DNA from: Seleniivibrio sp.
GTDB taxonomy: Bacteria; Chrysiogenota; Deferribacteres; Deferribacterales; Geovibrionaceae
Length of the DNA stretch: 64,000 bases
Reading direction: 5' to 3'
Assembly: GCF_021209385.1 (NCBI RefSeq)
Contig: NZ_JAJOIL010000028.1
Span: 151,068-215,067, forward strand
The notes beneath the pieces are model-generated. The model saw nothing but the letters and a program-made list of their open reading frames with translations, searched no databases and was not told where the DNA came from. A program made the translations under genes and the position numbers. Numbering within the stretch: the stretch's first letter is position 1; the number at the start of each line of letters is the position of its first letter. Positions 42,152 through 51,571 of this stretch are shown here, piece after piece.

Positions 42152-42547
42152 ATGAAAAAGGGACAACTGCTCAACAGCCGTATCTCGGCGGTTATTTCCG
42201 AGATGGGGCACACCGACACTATAGTTATAGCCGATGCCGGACTTCCCATACCCGACAGTGCAGAACGCATTGACATTGCACTTTGTGCTGGGGCACCCGA
42301 TTTCATAACGGTTCTGAAAACCGTCCTTTCGGAATTGCAGGTGGAGGAATTCACAATTGCTTCCGAGATATCCGAAAAGAATCCGGTGACAAAGGATGCG
42401 ATAGTCTTCCTGCTGAAAGACGCGAAAATGAACACCGTTTCCCACGAAAAATTCAAGGAACTCACTAAAAACGCAAAGGCAGTTATCCGTACAGGCGAAT
42501 GTACTCCATACGCGAATGTGATACTTCATTCGGGGGTGGTGTTCTGA
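42152..42547 (+). CDS. rbsD: D-ribose pyranase
   Basis: 131-residue enzyme that interconverts pyranose and furanose forms of ribose. The family opening MKKGQLLNSRISAVISEMGH with catalytic His, the IADAGLPIP loop and the C-terminal RTGECTPYANVILHSGV are all present. ATG 42152 has a GAGGG site. Its stop overlaps rbsA by one base (TGATG). Confidence 0.93.
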   Translation: MKKGQLLNSRISAVISEMGHTDTIVIADAGLPIPDSAERIDIALCAGAPDFITVLKTVLSELQVEEFTIASEISEKNPVTKDAIVFLLKDAKMNTVSHEKFKELTKNAKAVIRTGECTPYANVILHSGVVF

Positions 42548-44052
42548 TGTCCGGTTCACCTGTTCTGCAAATGAAAAATATCTGTAAATCATTCCCCGGC
42601 GTAAAGGCGCTTAACGACGTCTCGCTGAACATATATGCCGGCGAGGCAATGGCACTTCTTGGCGAGAACGGGGCAGGAAAATCAACCCTCATGAAGATAC
42701 TCAGCGGGGTTTATACGAAAGATTCAGGCGAAATGATATTCAAAGGAAAAACCCACTCGCCGAAAGACCCTAAAGATGCCATGAACAAAGGGATAGCCAT
42801 TATCCATCAGGAGCTTAATCTTATCCCAGAACTGACAGTGGCGGAGAATATCTTCATCGGTCGGGAGCCTGTTAACATACTGCGCAAAGTAAAATATTCC
42901 GAAATGAATGCCGAAGCTAAAAAATATCTCGAACAGCTCGGAGAAAAAACTCTGCCTACTGCGAAAGTATCCTCGCTCAGCGTAGGTCAGGCGCAGATGG
43001 TGGAAATAGCGAAGGCGCTCTCTATGAACGCGGAAGTGATAATCATGGACGAACCGACTGACGCGCTCACCGATGTTGAAACGGAAAATCTTTACAAAGT
43101 AATCCGAAACCTGAAAGCCGAGGGCAAAGCACTGATATACATCTCCCATAAACTCTCCGAAGTGTTTGACGTATGCGACAGGGCAACCATCCTCAGAGAC
43201 GGTACATTTGTTGATGAAAAGCCCGTATCGGAACTCGACGAAGAAAAAATAATACAGCTCATGGTGGGGCGCCCCATCAGCGACAGATACCCCAGATGCC
43301 ACTGCGAGGTCGGCGATATCGTTTTCACTGCGGAAGGTCTGACCAACAGCCGCATAACTGACGTATCGTTCAGCATCAGAAGCGGTGAAGTAGTTGGCAT
43401 TGCAGGACTTATGGGTTCCGGCAGAAGCGAGGTCGCAAAATCCATATTCGGCGAAATGCACCTAAAAAAAGGCAAAATAACCCTCATGGGCAAAGAGCTA
43501 CGCATAAACCACCCTTCCGAAGCCATAAAAAACGGCATTTCATACGTTTCAGAGGACAGGAAACAGCTGGGACTTATCATAGGCATGACAATTAAAGAGA
43601 ACATAACCCTTCCTGCGCTGAAAAAATTTCAGACTGCCCTTTCAAAGATATCTTTCGGGAAAGAGGAAGAGGTTTCCAAAGAATATATTGATATGATGTC
43701 CATCAAGACCACCGGACCGTCCCAGAGGGTTGTCGATCTCAGCGGCGGGAACCAGCAGAAGGTAGCTATCGCAAAGGGACTGGTCACGGCACCGAAGGTT
43801 CTTATTCTTGACGAACCCACCCGCGGTGTGGACGTCGGCGCGAAAAAAGAGATTTATGAGCAGATAAATATCCTGAAATCAAAAGGAATGTCCATCATCC
43901 TCATCTCCTCCGAAATGCCTGAAGTAATAGGCATGAGCGACAGGATACTTGTTATGAGTGCCGGACGTATCGCAGGGGAGGTATCCGGTGCGGATGCAAC
44001 TCAGGAAAACATCATGAAACTTGCCATAAGCAATATAAAAAACGCCGTATAG
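42547..44052 (+). CDS. rbsA: Ribose ABC transporter ATPase (two ABC domains)
   Basis: 501 residues with tandem ABC domains. The first has Walker A GENGAGKST and signature LSVGQAQM; the second has the degenerate Walker A GLMGSGRSE usual for RbsA, signature LSGGNQQK and Walker B VLILDEPTRGVD. Start at the TGATG overlap with rbsD. Powers uptake with RbsC. Confidence 0.94.
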   Translation: MSGSPVLQMKNICKSFPGVKALNDVSLNIYAGEAMALLGENGAGKSTLMKILSGVYTKDSGEMIFKGKTHSPKDPKDAMNKGIAIIHQELNLIPELTVAENIFIGREPVNILRKVKYSEMNAEAKKYLEQLGEKTLPTAKVSSLSVGQAQMVEIAKALSMNAEVIIMDEPTDALTDVETENLYKVIRNLKAEGKALIYISHKLSEVFDVCDRATILRDGTFVDEKPVSELDEEKIIQLMVGRPISDRYPRCHCEVGDIVFTAEGLTNSRITDVSFSIRSGEVVGIAGLMGSGRSEVAKSIFGEMHLKKGKITLMGKELRINHPSEAIKNGISYVSEDRKQLGLIIGMTIKENITLPALKKFQTALSKISFGKEEEVSKEYIDMMSIKTTGPSQRVVDLSGGNQQKVAIAKGLVTAPKVLILDEPTRGVDVGAKKEIYEQINILKSKGMSIILISSEMPEVIGMSDRILVMSAGRIAGEVSGADATQENIMKLAISNIKNAV

Positions 44053-44065
44053 TTTCGGAGAATTT

Positions 44066-45004
44066 ATGAAAATAGACATCAAAGACGTGCTGAAAAGGTT
44101 CAGACCGCTGTTGGGACTTATCATCCTTTCGGTGATAGTGTCACTCATCAGTCCCGACTTTCTCACCGTGGGCAACATACTGAACGTCATGCGCCAGACA
44201 TCCATAAACGCTGTCATAGCGGCGGGCATGACCTTTGTTATTCTGACAGGAGGCATCGACCTTTCTGTCGGTTCCATTCTGGCTCTGTGCGGAGCCATTG
44301 CCGCAACGATGATATCAACAGGATTCGGCGTGGCGGCGACAGTCTTTGCAACACTGGCACTGGGCATACTTCTCGGTGTCCTTGCAGGCATAGCTATTAC
44401 CAAAGGTAAAATCCAGCCGTTCATAGCAACTCTGGTTGCCATGACGCTTCTGCGCGGCGCTACGCTTGTACATACCGACGGCAAGCCGATTTCCACAGGT
44501 TATGACGCGGCGGCGGATGCCTTCGCATGGTTCGGAACAGGTTACGTTTTTGGAATCCCAGTTCCCGTAATTCTCATGATACTCGTCTTCATCATTTCAC
44601 ATTATATACTTAAACACACCCGCTTCGGGCGCTACGTTTACGCCATCGGCGGCAACGAGGAAGCTTCAAGACTTTCCGGCGTTCGTGTGGACAGGATAAA
44701 GATAGCCGTTTACGGAATATGCGGTCTCGTTTCCGCACTGGCGGGCATAATACTCACATCAAGGCTTTCATCCGCACAGCCAACCGCAGGCGCAGGATAT
44801 GAACTTGACGCCATTGCCGCAGTTGTTCTCGGCGGAACAAGCCTAGCGGGCGGTGTCGGAACCATCTTCGGAACTTTCACCGGTGCGCTCATCATAGGAA
44901 TTCTGAACAATGCGCTCAACCTTCTTAACGTTTCATCCTATTATCAGATGATAGCAAAGGGTGCGGTGATTCTTATCGCCGTTCTTATGGATAGAAAGAA
45001 GTAA
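44066..45004 (+). CDS. rbsC: Ribose ABC transporter permease
   Basis: 312-residue permease with about ten helices and the RbsC/AraH landmarks GGIDLSVGSILALCGAIAA and YAIGGNEEASRLSGVRVD, and the late ALIIGILNNALNLLNVSSYYQ. Third gene of rbsDACB. Confidence 0.94.
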   Translation: MKIDIKDVLKRFRPLLGLIILSVIVSLISPDFLTVGNILNVMRQTSINAVIAAGMTFVILTGGIDLSVGSILALCGAIAATMISTGFGVAATVFATLALGILLGVLAGIAITKGKIQPFIATLVAMTLLRGATLVHTDGKPISTGYDAAADAFAWFGTGYVFGIPVPVILMILVFIISHYILKHTRFGRYVYAIGGNEEASRLSGVRVDRIKIAVYGICGLVSALAGIILTSRLSSAQPTAGAGYELDAIAAVVLGGTSLAGGVGTIFGTFTGALIIGILNNALNLLNVSSYYQMIAKGAVILIAVLMDRKK

Positions 45005-45005
45005 G

Positions 45006-45080
45006 AAGATCGCTTCGTCGCCTGTGCTCCTCGCGAAGACGTCTCTGCGAGGAGGCTTTCTAAGTCGACGCGGCAGTCTC
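45006..45080. repeat. Dispersed palindromic repeat, copy 2, inside the rbs operon
   Basis: Shares AAGATCGCTTCGTCG and GGCAGTCTC ends with the other copies. The core CTCCTCGC / GCGAGGAG (45027-45054) pairs perfectly around a loop that is itself palindromic (AGACGTCT). It separates rbsC from rbsB and ends 5 bp before the rbsB ribosome site. Confidence 0.75.
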
Positions 45081-45096
45081 ATTTAAGGAGTGAAGT

Positions 45097-45972
45097 ATGA
45101 AAAAGTTATTCGCTATTTTCGCAGCCATTATGATCATCCCATCCATGATGGCATTTGCGGCACAAAAGACGGTTGGTCTGGTGGTTTCCACACTGAACAA
45201 CCCGTTCTTCGTCACACTTAAGGACGGAGCAGTCGGCGAAGCAAAAAAAGCAGGTATCAAGCTGATAGTTCTCGATTCCCAGAACGACCCCGCTAAAGAG
45301 ATCGCAAACGTTGAAGATCTTTTGTCTAAAGGCGTTGCGGCTATCCTCATCAACCCAACTGACTCAGACGCAGTGGGCAACGCCATCAAAATGGCAAACA
45401 GAGCCAAGATCCCCGTCATCACACTTGACAGAGGCGCAAATGCAGGAACAGTTGTTTCTCACATCGCCTCAGACAACGTTGCAGGCGGCAAGATGGCAGG
45501 TCAGTACATAGCTGAAAAACTCGGCAAGAAAGGCAGCGTGGTAGAGCTTGAAGGCATACCCGGAACATCCGCAGCAAGAGACCGCGGCAAAGGCTTTAAC
45601 GATGCGCTTAAAGGCACAGCAGTGAAAGTTGTTGCACGTCAGGCGGCAGATTTCGACAGAACAAAAGGTCTGAACGTAATGGAAAACATTCTTCAGTCAC
45701 AACCCAAAATAGATGCGGTTTTCGCACATAACGACGAAATGGCGCTGGGCGCAATGCGCGCTATCTCAGCCGCTAAAAAGAATATAATGGTAGTCGGTTT
45801 CGATGCGACAGACGACGCTGTTAAAGCTGTCAAAGACGGCAAGATGGCAGCTACAGTTGCACAGCAGCCCGCATTCATCGGCGCAAAAGGCGTTGAAACT
45901 GCAAAGGCAGTTCTTGAAGGCAAAAAGGTTCAGGCATACGTCCCTGTGGGTCTGAAATTAATCGTAAAATAG
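45097..45972 (+). CDS. rbsB: Ribose-binding periplasmic protein
   Basis: 291 residues; signal peptide [21 protein letters not shown], then the RbsB fold with [40 protein letters not shown] and [13 protein letters not shown], which contain the ribose contacts. AAGGAG precedes the start. It ends the operon ahead of a strong terminator. Confidence 0.95.
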   Translation: MKKLFAIFAAIMIIPSMMAFAAQKTVGLVVSTLNNPFFVTLKDGAVGEAKKAGIKLIVLDSQNDPAKEIANVEDLLSKGVAAILINPTDSDAVGNAIKMANRAKIPVITLDRGANAGTVVSHIASDNVAGGKMAGQYIAEKLGKKGSVVELEGIPGTSAARDRGKGFNDALKGTAVKVVARQAADFDRTKGLNVMENILQSQPKIDAVFAHNDEMALGAMRAISAAKKNIMVVGFDATDDAVKAVKDGKMAATVAQQPAFIGAKGVETAKAVLEGKKVQAYVPVGLKLIVK

Positions 45973-46000
45973 TTAGGTATTGCAAACACCAAACTGAAAA

Positions 46001-46026
46001 AGGCGGTCAATCGACCGCCTTTTTTT
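46001..46026 (+). terminator. Intrinsic terminator of rbsDACB
   Basis: AGGCGGTC and GACCGCCT around a four-base loop, followed by seven T, 28 bp after the rbsB stop. Confidence 0.88.
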
Positions 46027-46060
46027 ATAAAAGGACAAAAGGAGGAATGATGAGGCTAAA

Positions 46061-46708
46061 TTATTTAATTTTCCTGTTCCATTTCATATTTGTTTTATGA
46101 CATTTATCGCAGAAATCAGTAAAATCCTCATGAACGTTGTGGCACTTTACACAGCTCATATTGCCGAAATGCGATTTATGAGGGTTTCTTTTCTTATCTG
46201 CAGTTTTCTTCGCCAGATCTTCATATTCACCATGACAGCCTTTGCACTTCTTCGCCATCTCATCCACGTCATCGGGTCCGAAAGTATCGTGGCAGTCAAG
46301 GCAGTAAACTCCTGATTTTTTGTGCGAGTTCGCCAAATACGGCGAATCGTTCCATGTTGCAAATTTATCTGCGAGATCCTTCATCTCTTCTTTTGAAAAG
46401 GTTATCCCGTTCTTATGAGACACGGACACATTGCCGTCCTTATCCGCCGCATGGCAGGAGAGACAGGTTTCTGCAGAACTGCCGAGAGAATCCGTATGCT
46501 TTAAATGTATTTTCTGCCCTAAACTTCCTGCTTTCGACTCGGAATCATGGCAGTCAAAACATTTGGAAAATGAATCGGCTTGGGCATGACCTTTTTTCAG
46601 CACCTCCACCGTATTTTTGTGGCAGTCTGCGCAATTGAACTGCATATCATCGGCATAGACCGCAGCAGCAGCCAGAAGAATGATAATTATGTATATTATA
46701 TTTTTCAT
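46061..46708 (-). CDS. Exported seven-heme c-type cytochrome
   Basis: 215 residues: signal peptide ending in AVYA, then seven CXXCH sites (CADCH, CFDCH, CLSCH, CLDCH, CKGCH, CVKCH, CDKCH). Sites 1-4 lie in a looser N-terminal region, the last three in a Lys-rich C-terminal part. It is downstream of an exported flavoprotein of the fumarate reductase fold, so it is the likely electron donor to that enzyme, as in separate-subunit systems such as methacrylate reductase. A hairpin terminator lies directly before it, so expression may depend on readthrough. Confidence 0.85.
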   Translation of the reverse strand: MKNIIYIIIILLAAAAVYADDMQFNCADCHKNTVEVLKKGHAQADSFSKCFDCHDSESKAGSLGQKIHLKHTDSLGSSAETCLSCHAADKDGNVSVSHKNGITFSKEEMKDLADKFATWNDSPYLANSHKKSGVYCLDCHDTFGPDDVDEMAKKCKGCHGEYEDLAKKTADKKRNPHKSHFGNMSCVKCHNVHEDFTDFCDKCHKTNMKWNRKIK

Positions 46709-46723
46709 TATTTCCTCTTTAAT

Positions 46724-46751
46724 AAAAAGGCGGCCGCAAAATACGGCCGCC
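46724..46751 (-). terminator. Intrinsic terminator between the outer-membrane protein gene and the seven-heme cytochrome gene
   Basis: GGCGGCCG, seven-base loop, CGGCCGCC and a T-rich tail (TTTTTATT) on the minus strand. Only 15 bp remain before the cytochrome ATG, too few for a separate promoter. Confidence 0.8.
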
Positions 46752-46761
46752 GCAGATTGTC

Positions 46762-47652
46762 TTAGAACGCGTATACGAATTTGAACCAGAATCTATCCGT
46801 TTCCGGTTTGTTCTCAACGTTGAACTCGTGATGATACTTCAGATTAAAAGACATATTTTTGTAGTCGTATTTAACTTCGGGACCGAGAGCCATAGCCTGA
46901 CCTTTGTTACCGTCCAGATATTTTTCCCCATCCAGTTCATCATCGGTCACCTGTTTGTAATAATAACCGTTGACACCCACAGCATATGGTCCTGCATGGT
47001 ATCCGGTAAAGGCATCAAAGTGGAATTCCTGTCCGGACTGATAGTCTGTGTCCTTGTTTTCAGTGTTTATGTCGTACATAAACTTGCTTGACACCTCAAA
47101 TCCGCCGTCACTGAGATAGGTGAAAGCAAATACAGGTTCAAAAGTAAAATAATTTCTGCCCAAATTGACCATGTCATCCTCGTCATAGTCGCCGACAGGG
47201 ACAAAAAGCTCAGGACCAAAGGCAAAATGCCAGTTTTTAAAGTGCCATGAGTCGAACAAGCCTATTTCAACATCACCCATGCCTGTTTTGTCCTGTTCAC
47301 CCGCAGCAGTTTTAACATTCATGTGCACGAAAGGAACAATCATTTGTCCCCCAAGATTGCCGCCGAGAAACTGCTTCTTACTTACATAAACAAACCTGAG
47401 TATTTCGGCAAAACCCTTCAGCTCAAAATCCGGAACAACACTGTCGCCATCAGAGTTATTGAACCTGTCGGATGACATATACTCAAGATAGTTGAGCAAA
47501 TACACCCCGGGAGGCGGCAAAGTTCCGCCCATTGTTCCTTCCGGTCCGTTAGCGGATGCCTGCCCGCCCCCTTCCGTTGCAAAAGAATATCCTCCACACA
47601 GAAAGAGAAACAACATTATCAGCATACATTTTATATTTTTATTTTTTCCCAT
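46762..47652 (-). CDS. Outer-membrane protein of the phenol meta-pathway (COG4313) type
   Basis: 296 residues; signal peptide ending in YSFA, a Gly/Pro-rich mature start, then LPPPGVYLLNYLEYMSSDRF and about a dozen amphipathic strands ending in FKFVYAF with terminal Phe. This layout matches the PF13557 channel-like proteins often encoded beside genes for aromatic or other hydrophobic compounds. It starts 8 bp after the flavoprotein gene with an AGGTGA site, so it may let the flavoprotein's substrate enter the periplasm. Substrate unknown. Confidence 0.75.
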   Translation of the reverse strand: MGKNKNIKCMLIMLFLFLCGGYSFATEGGGQASANGPEGTMGGTLPPPGVYLLNYLEYMSSDRFNNSDGDSVVPDFELKGFAEILRFVYVSKKQFLGGNLGGQMIVPFVHMNVKTAAGEQDKTGMGDVEIGLFDSWHFKNWHFAFGPELFVPVGDYDEDDMVNLGRNYFTFEPVFAFTYLSDGGFEVSSKFMYDINTENKDTDYQSGQEFHFDAFTGYHAGPYAVGVNGYYYKQVTDDELDGEKYLDGNKGQAMALGPEVKYDYKNMSFNLKYHHEFNVENKPETDRFWFKFVYAF

Positions 47653-47660
47653 GTCGTCAC

Positions 47661-49190
47661 CTATTTATGTGCCTGCATAGCAGCATCAGCACCGGCAACA
47701 CGACCTGAATAGGCTGCGAAGCCGAATGCCGAACCTGATGCAAACAGAGTGTAGGTGTCGCCGTAGAGACCGCCAACGTCACAGCCTACAACATAAAGAC
47801 CCTTTATCTCTTTGTCGTTGGCATCGAGAGCGCGCATTTTGCTGTCAACCTTGATACCGCCGAGAGAAACATATGCCTGAGGAACTATTTTGATCGCATA
47901 GAATTTCCCTTTTTTAACAGGCATGATCCACTTGGGATCGGTGTAAAACTCTTTGTCGAGATTGTATTCTTTATATGAATTGTAGTTTTTGATTGTTTCA
48001 GCGAGAACTTTGGGATCAACCTTAATTTTTGCCGCAAGTTCAGCAATGCTGTCCGCCATAACGGCATTGGGGTTGCCTGCTTTTTCGGAATCCTCAAACT
48101 CTTTTTGCAGGTTGGTCATTTTTGTTCCGATGGGGATGATAACTCCGATACCGGCTTCAATACCGTCCTTCTCTGCATATTTGTCAAAAGTCTCCTGATC
48201 GAATATCTGCCACGCGAAGCTGTCGGGCGCATGCTCGACTGCGTTGCCTGTTGAAACAAAGCTGAACACTATTGACTCGTCAACAAATCTTTTGCCGTAC
48301 TTGTTTACCCAGAGAGAGGGCTGCCATGTCATTGTGAACAGGTTGCCGAAAGGGATTACACCGGGACCTGCTGTTGCCTGGTGAGTCATAAGTCCCCAGC
48401 CTTCAGCAGCACCGCCGACTTCCATAGCCATGTTTATACCATCTCCGTTCTTTTGAAGAGGCAGGTCTGCCACAACTTTTTTACTGTCGAATCTGGTGTA
48501 CTTGTCAATCATCTCCTTGTTGTTAGGGAACCCGCCTGTGGCAATGATTACAGAGCCGGAATTGATGATCACTTTATTGCCTTTGGCATCCACACCCTCA
48601 ACACCTTTAACAACACCGTTGTTGTATATAAGTTTTTTTGCAGGTGTTTCGTACATTATCTTCACGCCTTTCTCTTCACAGACGTCGAGAAGACGGTTCA
48701 CAAGAGCTGCACCGTGGTGGAATGTTTTATAATCCATAACAAGGTGCCACACAGGTGAATCAGCATAAGACATTTTAACCGCGTCAAATCTTACGCCGTT
48801 CTTTTCGAGCCACTCAATGTTTTTGTCGGACTCGTCAACAAACTGCCGAAGAAGAGCAGCGTCTGTTCTCCAGTGACCATACTCCATGATCTGTTTGTAA
48901 AAAGCCTGCTTTGAAATGTCCTGACCGTCGTCTCTAAGCTGTTTCGTGCCGATTGCAAAAAGCCCCTCGGCATAGTTTGTACTGCCGCCGGCTATTGGCA
49001 TTTTTTCCAGAACAATAACTTTTGCACCGTTTTCAGCTGCAGAAACAGCCGCGGAAAGACCGGAACCGCCGGCACCGATAACAACAACGTCGGTGCTGTA
49101 AACCCTGTCCTTTGCATGAGAAAAAACAGGAAGAAGAGCAAGAATGGTTGTAACCAACCCTAGAAGAACATTCTGAATTGTCCGTTTCAT
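47661..49190 (-). CDS. Exported flavoprotein of the fumarate/urocanate/methacrylate reductase family, active site altered
   Basis: 509 residues: signal peptide ending in FSHA near residue 26, FAD fingerprint GAGGSG at 39-44 and flavin tail VGCDVGGLYG near 468. Unlike Shewanella flavocytochrome c it has no heme domain; the seven-heme cytochrome gene downstream probably supplies electrons. The HHG motif is present (158-160), but after GKRFVDE (299-305) the position of the catalytic Arg of fumarate reductase aligns with Phe-309, and the substrate-binding HHT of PGVHHTMGG reads AYVS at 439-442. It is thus unlikely to reduce fumarate; an uncharged or aromatic acrylate-like, or other, acceptor is possible. 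Confidence 0.82.
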   Translation of the reverse strand: MKRTIQNVLLGLVTTILALLPVFSHAKDRVYSTDVVVIGAGGSGLSAAVSAAENGAKVIVLEKMPIAGGSTNYAEGLFAIGTKQLRDDGQDISKQAFYKQIMEYGHWRTDAALLRQFVDESDKNIEWLEKNGVRFDAVKMSYADSPVWHLVMDYKTFHHGAALVNRLLDVCEEKGVKIMYETPAKKLIYNNGVVKGVEGVDAKGNKVIINSGSVIIATGGFPNNKEMIDKYTRFDSKKVVADLPLQKNGDGINMAMEVGGAAEGWGLMTHQATAGPGVIPFGNLFTMTWQPSLWVNKYGKRFVDESIVFSFVSTGNAVEHAPDSFAWQIFDQETFDKYAEKDGIEAGIGVIIPIGTKMTNLQKEFEDSEKAGNPNAVMADSIAELAAKIKVDPKVLAETIKNYNSYKEYNLDKEFYTDPKWIMPVKKGKFYAIKIVPQAYVSLGGIKVDSKMRALDANDKEIKGLYVVGCDVGGLYGDTYTLFASGSAFGFAAYSGRVAGADAAMQAHK

Positions 49191-49302
49191 AGATACCTCC
49201 TATGTAAAAACACAGGATAAGCATATAATAAGAAAGGAATTTTATTAATCGGCACTCATACCGGATGTGTATGAAAAGTTTTGCTGTAAAAAATAAGTAA
49301 TA

Positions 49303-50739
49303 TTACCGGATTTTTGTATGTAACGATACAACCACGGAAAAACCTTTACCGTCGGTATTCAGGAACTCCGCAGTTGCGCCTATTATAGAAGACCTGTATT
49401 TAATTATCCGCATTCCGTATCCGGAATCGGTTCCGCGGCTTGGGTCGAAACCGCACCCGTCGTCAGAAATGGTCATTATCAGCATGCCTTTTTTCTTACT
49501 GAAAATAATCGAAACGGATCTGCACCCGCTGTGCTTCACAGCATTATTAACCGCCTCCTGTGCGATAAGATAAAGATGCGTTGCAATATTCCCTTTAGGC
49601 AGGTGTACTCTTCCGTCATATCCAAAAGTGCAGTTTATTGAATATACAGAGCTTATCCTCGCAGACATGCACGTCAGAGCATCACCCAGATCGCTTATAT
49701 CGCCCAGAACAGGGCAAAGCCCGTCAAGAATATTACGCATGAGCTTTTGTGTGTCGGCAGTGTACCTGACAATTTTTTTCACAATCCCGTATTCTTTCTC
49801 CCTTTCACTGTCCATTATCTCCAGCAGACTGGAAGACATCATTGATATAGCTGTCAGCATCTGCCCCAAACCGTCGTGAAGATCATGCCCGATACTGCGT
49901 CTCTCATTATTAGTCATCTCAAGTATCTGTTTTTCAAGGAGTTTTCTTTCGGTGATATCGCTCAATACCATAACAAGTGCATTTAACTCATTTTTATCGT
50001 TAAATACCGGATTAACATGAATTATTAGAGTTTTATCCACCATCACCACCTCTGCCGTCTGTTTGCGTTTTGTCGCCACCGACTTCGGCAGGCTGCAAAC
50101 ATCACAAACAGCAGGCGATCCCGGACAAAAATCTGAACACCTCTTTCCCTTCATTCTTCCCAAAGGTATTTCCATAACCTCGGATATCACTTTGTTTGCC
50201 CAGATAACTCTCATTGACGTGTCAAAATAGATAACTCCGTCGGACATGACATCCAGAATAACGCGCTTTTCATTCTCTGACTGCATCAGAGCCTTGTTCG
50301 CATGCACCGTATCCGAAATATCAAGGACAAAACCCACTCCACCGGAAAAGTTGCCGTTGTCGTCGTAGACAGCCCTTGCGCTGTGCAGTACGTCTATGAT
50401 CTCCCCTGATTTTTTCAGAAGCCGCCACCTGCGCTTACTCGTATAACCTGATTGCTTGAATCTTTCAAAACACTTAAGGTGACCTTCCACCTCATCGTTA
50501 TCTGCCAGAAAATCCATGAAGTTTTTGCCTGTGAATTCCTCCGCCGTATACCCCATTACCATCTCAAAACCTTTGCTGAGTTTGGTGATATATGCTTCCT
50601 TGTCTATCGTGAGTTCAAACACAGGCACATCGTCCAGAGCAAGCATCTTCCTCTGCTCTTTCCCATGCAGTTCGTTATAGGCGTTTTTTATCAGGAGAAG
50701 CTCTTCCTGAAGCTTATTTATTGTGTCAGCTTTATTCAT
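49303..50739 (-). CDS. Soluble PAS-PAS histidine kinase (NarX/DegS type)
   Basis: 478 residues with no membrane helix. PAS 1 covers about 40-145 and PAS 2 about 165-265; PAS 2 carries GKRCSDFCPGSPAVCDVCSL, a four-cysteine cluster. Then a HisKA_3 box (NERRSIGHDLHDGLGQML) and HATPase with HLYLIAQEAVNNAVKHSG and DDGCGFD. The cysteine cluster may bind a metal or Fe-S centre or form disulfides, i.e. sense oxygen or redox state. It is coupled to the LuxR-type regulator by an ATGA overlap and lies between two respiratory gene sets. Confidence 0.88.
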   Translation of the reverse strand: MNKADTINKLQEELLLIKNAYNELHGKEQRKMLALDDVPVFELTIDKEAYITKLSKGFEMVMGYTAEEFTGKNFMDFLADNDEVEGHLKCFERFKQSGYTSKRRWRLLKKSGEIIDVLHSARAVYDDNGNFSGGVGFVLDISDTVHANKALMQSENEKRVILDVMSDGVIYFDTSMRVIWANKVISEVMEIPLGRMKGKRCSDFCPGSPAVCDVCSLPKSVATKRKQTAEVVMVDKTLIIHVNPVFNDKNELNALVMVLSDITERKLLEKQILEMTNNERRSIGHDLHDGLGQMLTAISMMSSSLLEIMDSEREKEYGIVKKIVRYTADTQKLMRNILDGLCPVLGDISDLGDALTCMSARISSVYSINCTFGYDGRVHLPKGNIATHLYLIAQEAVNNAVKHSGCRSVSIIFSKKKGMLIMTISDDGCGFDPSRGTDSGYGMRIIKYRSSIIGATAEFLNTDGKGFSVVVSLHTKIR

Positions 50740-51401
50740 ATAACCTTATCTGAATGTATCCATTTAATAGCAAATTTTGTCAGCTCCGCCGCACTCTCCA
50801 GCCCTATCTTATGTTTGATATTCTCCCTTACCGAATCTATGGTCTTGATGCTCAGATTCAGCTTTGAAGCCATATCTTTTGACGTAATACCCTCGCCGAT
50901 ATACTGAAAAACCTGAAATTCCCTGTCGGAAAGGTTCTCTACAGAATCGGCATCGCTTTTTTCCTTAGGATTCATAGCTCTCAGGACAACATGCTGTGTC
51001 ATCTTCGGACTTAGGTATATTTTGCCCTTCATTATAAGCCGCATAGCATCAATAATAGCCGACGGGCTTTCACTCTTCATAATATATCCTGATGCTCCGG
51101 CTCTTATGCAGCGCTCTGCGAAAACAAGTTCGTCATGCATGGTCAGAACAAGAACCCGCACGTCGTCATAGCGAGCCTTAAGACATTTTATGAAATCCAG
51201 ACCGTTTGAATTCTCAAGGGTAAGATCGACTATGATGATATCAGGTTTAAGACTGAACAGTTTGCTCATGGCGGAAGGACCATCAGATGCCGTTCCGCAT
51301 ACTTCCATATCCGGCTCTTTATTGATCAGGATAGTAAGACCTTCAAGTAAAACAGCGTGATCATCAAGAAGAAAAATTAAAACTTTATCGCTCTCAGACA
51401 T
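50736..51401 (-). CDS. NarL/LuxR-type response regulator
   Basis: 221 residues: receiver (LLDDHAVL, phosphoacceptor in IIIVDLTLEN, MKSESPSA) followed by a LuxR helix-turn-helix (LSDREFQVFQYIGEGITSKD, then SIKTIDSVRENIKHKI). Partner of the overlapping PAS-PAS kinase. Targets are probably the flavoprotein operon downstream and/or the molybdenum reductase genes upstream, by location only. Confidence 0.92.
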   Translation of the reverse strand: MSESDKVLIFLLDDHAVLLEGLTILINKEPDMEVCGTASDGPSAMSKLFSLKPDIIIVDLTLENSNGLDFIKCLKARYDDVRVLVLTMHDELVFAERCIRAGASGYIMKSESPSAIIDAMRLIMKGKIYLSPKMTQHVVLRAMNPKEKSDADSVENLSDREFQVFQYIGEGITSKDMASKLNLSIKTIDSVRENIKHKIGLESAAELTKFAIKWIHSDKVI

Positions 51402-51571
51402 AGTGTTCCCCCATATGGGAGTTTACCAGTTATGCGGCACCTATTTCAATATTCTATAAATCCGGGAAGATTTGAGGCATAAGGAAAAAACTATAAATAT
51501 CGCTTATTTAATAAAAAATTCACACGTATCGGGAGTGTTATCGATAAAAAAACAGTAAAACTACCTAAGAA

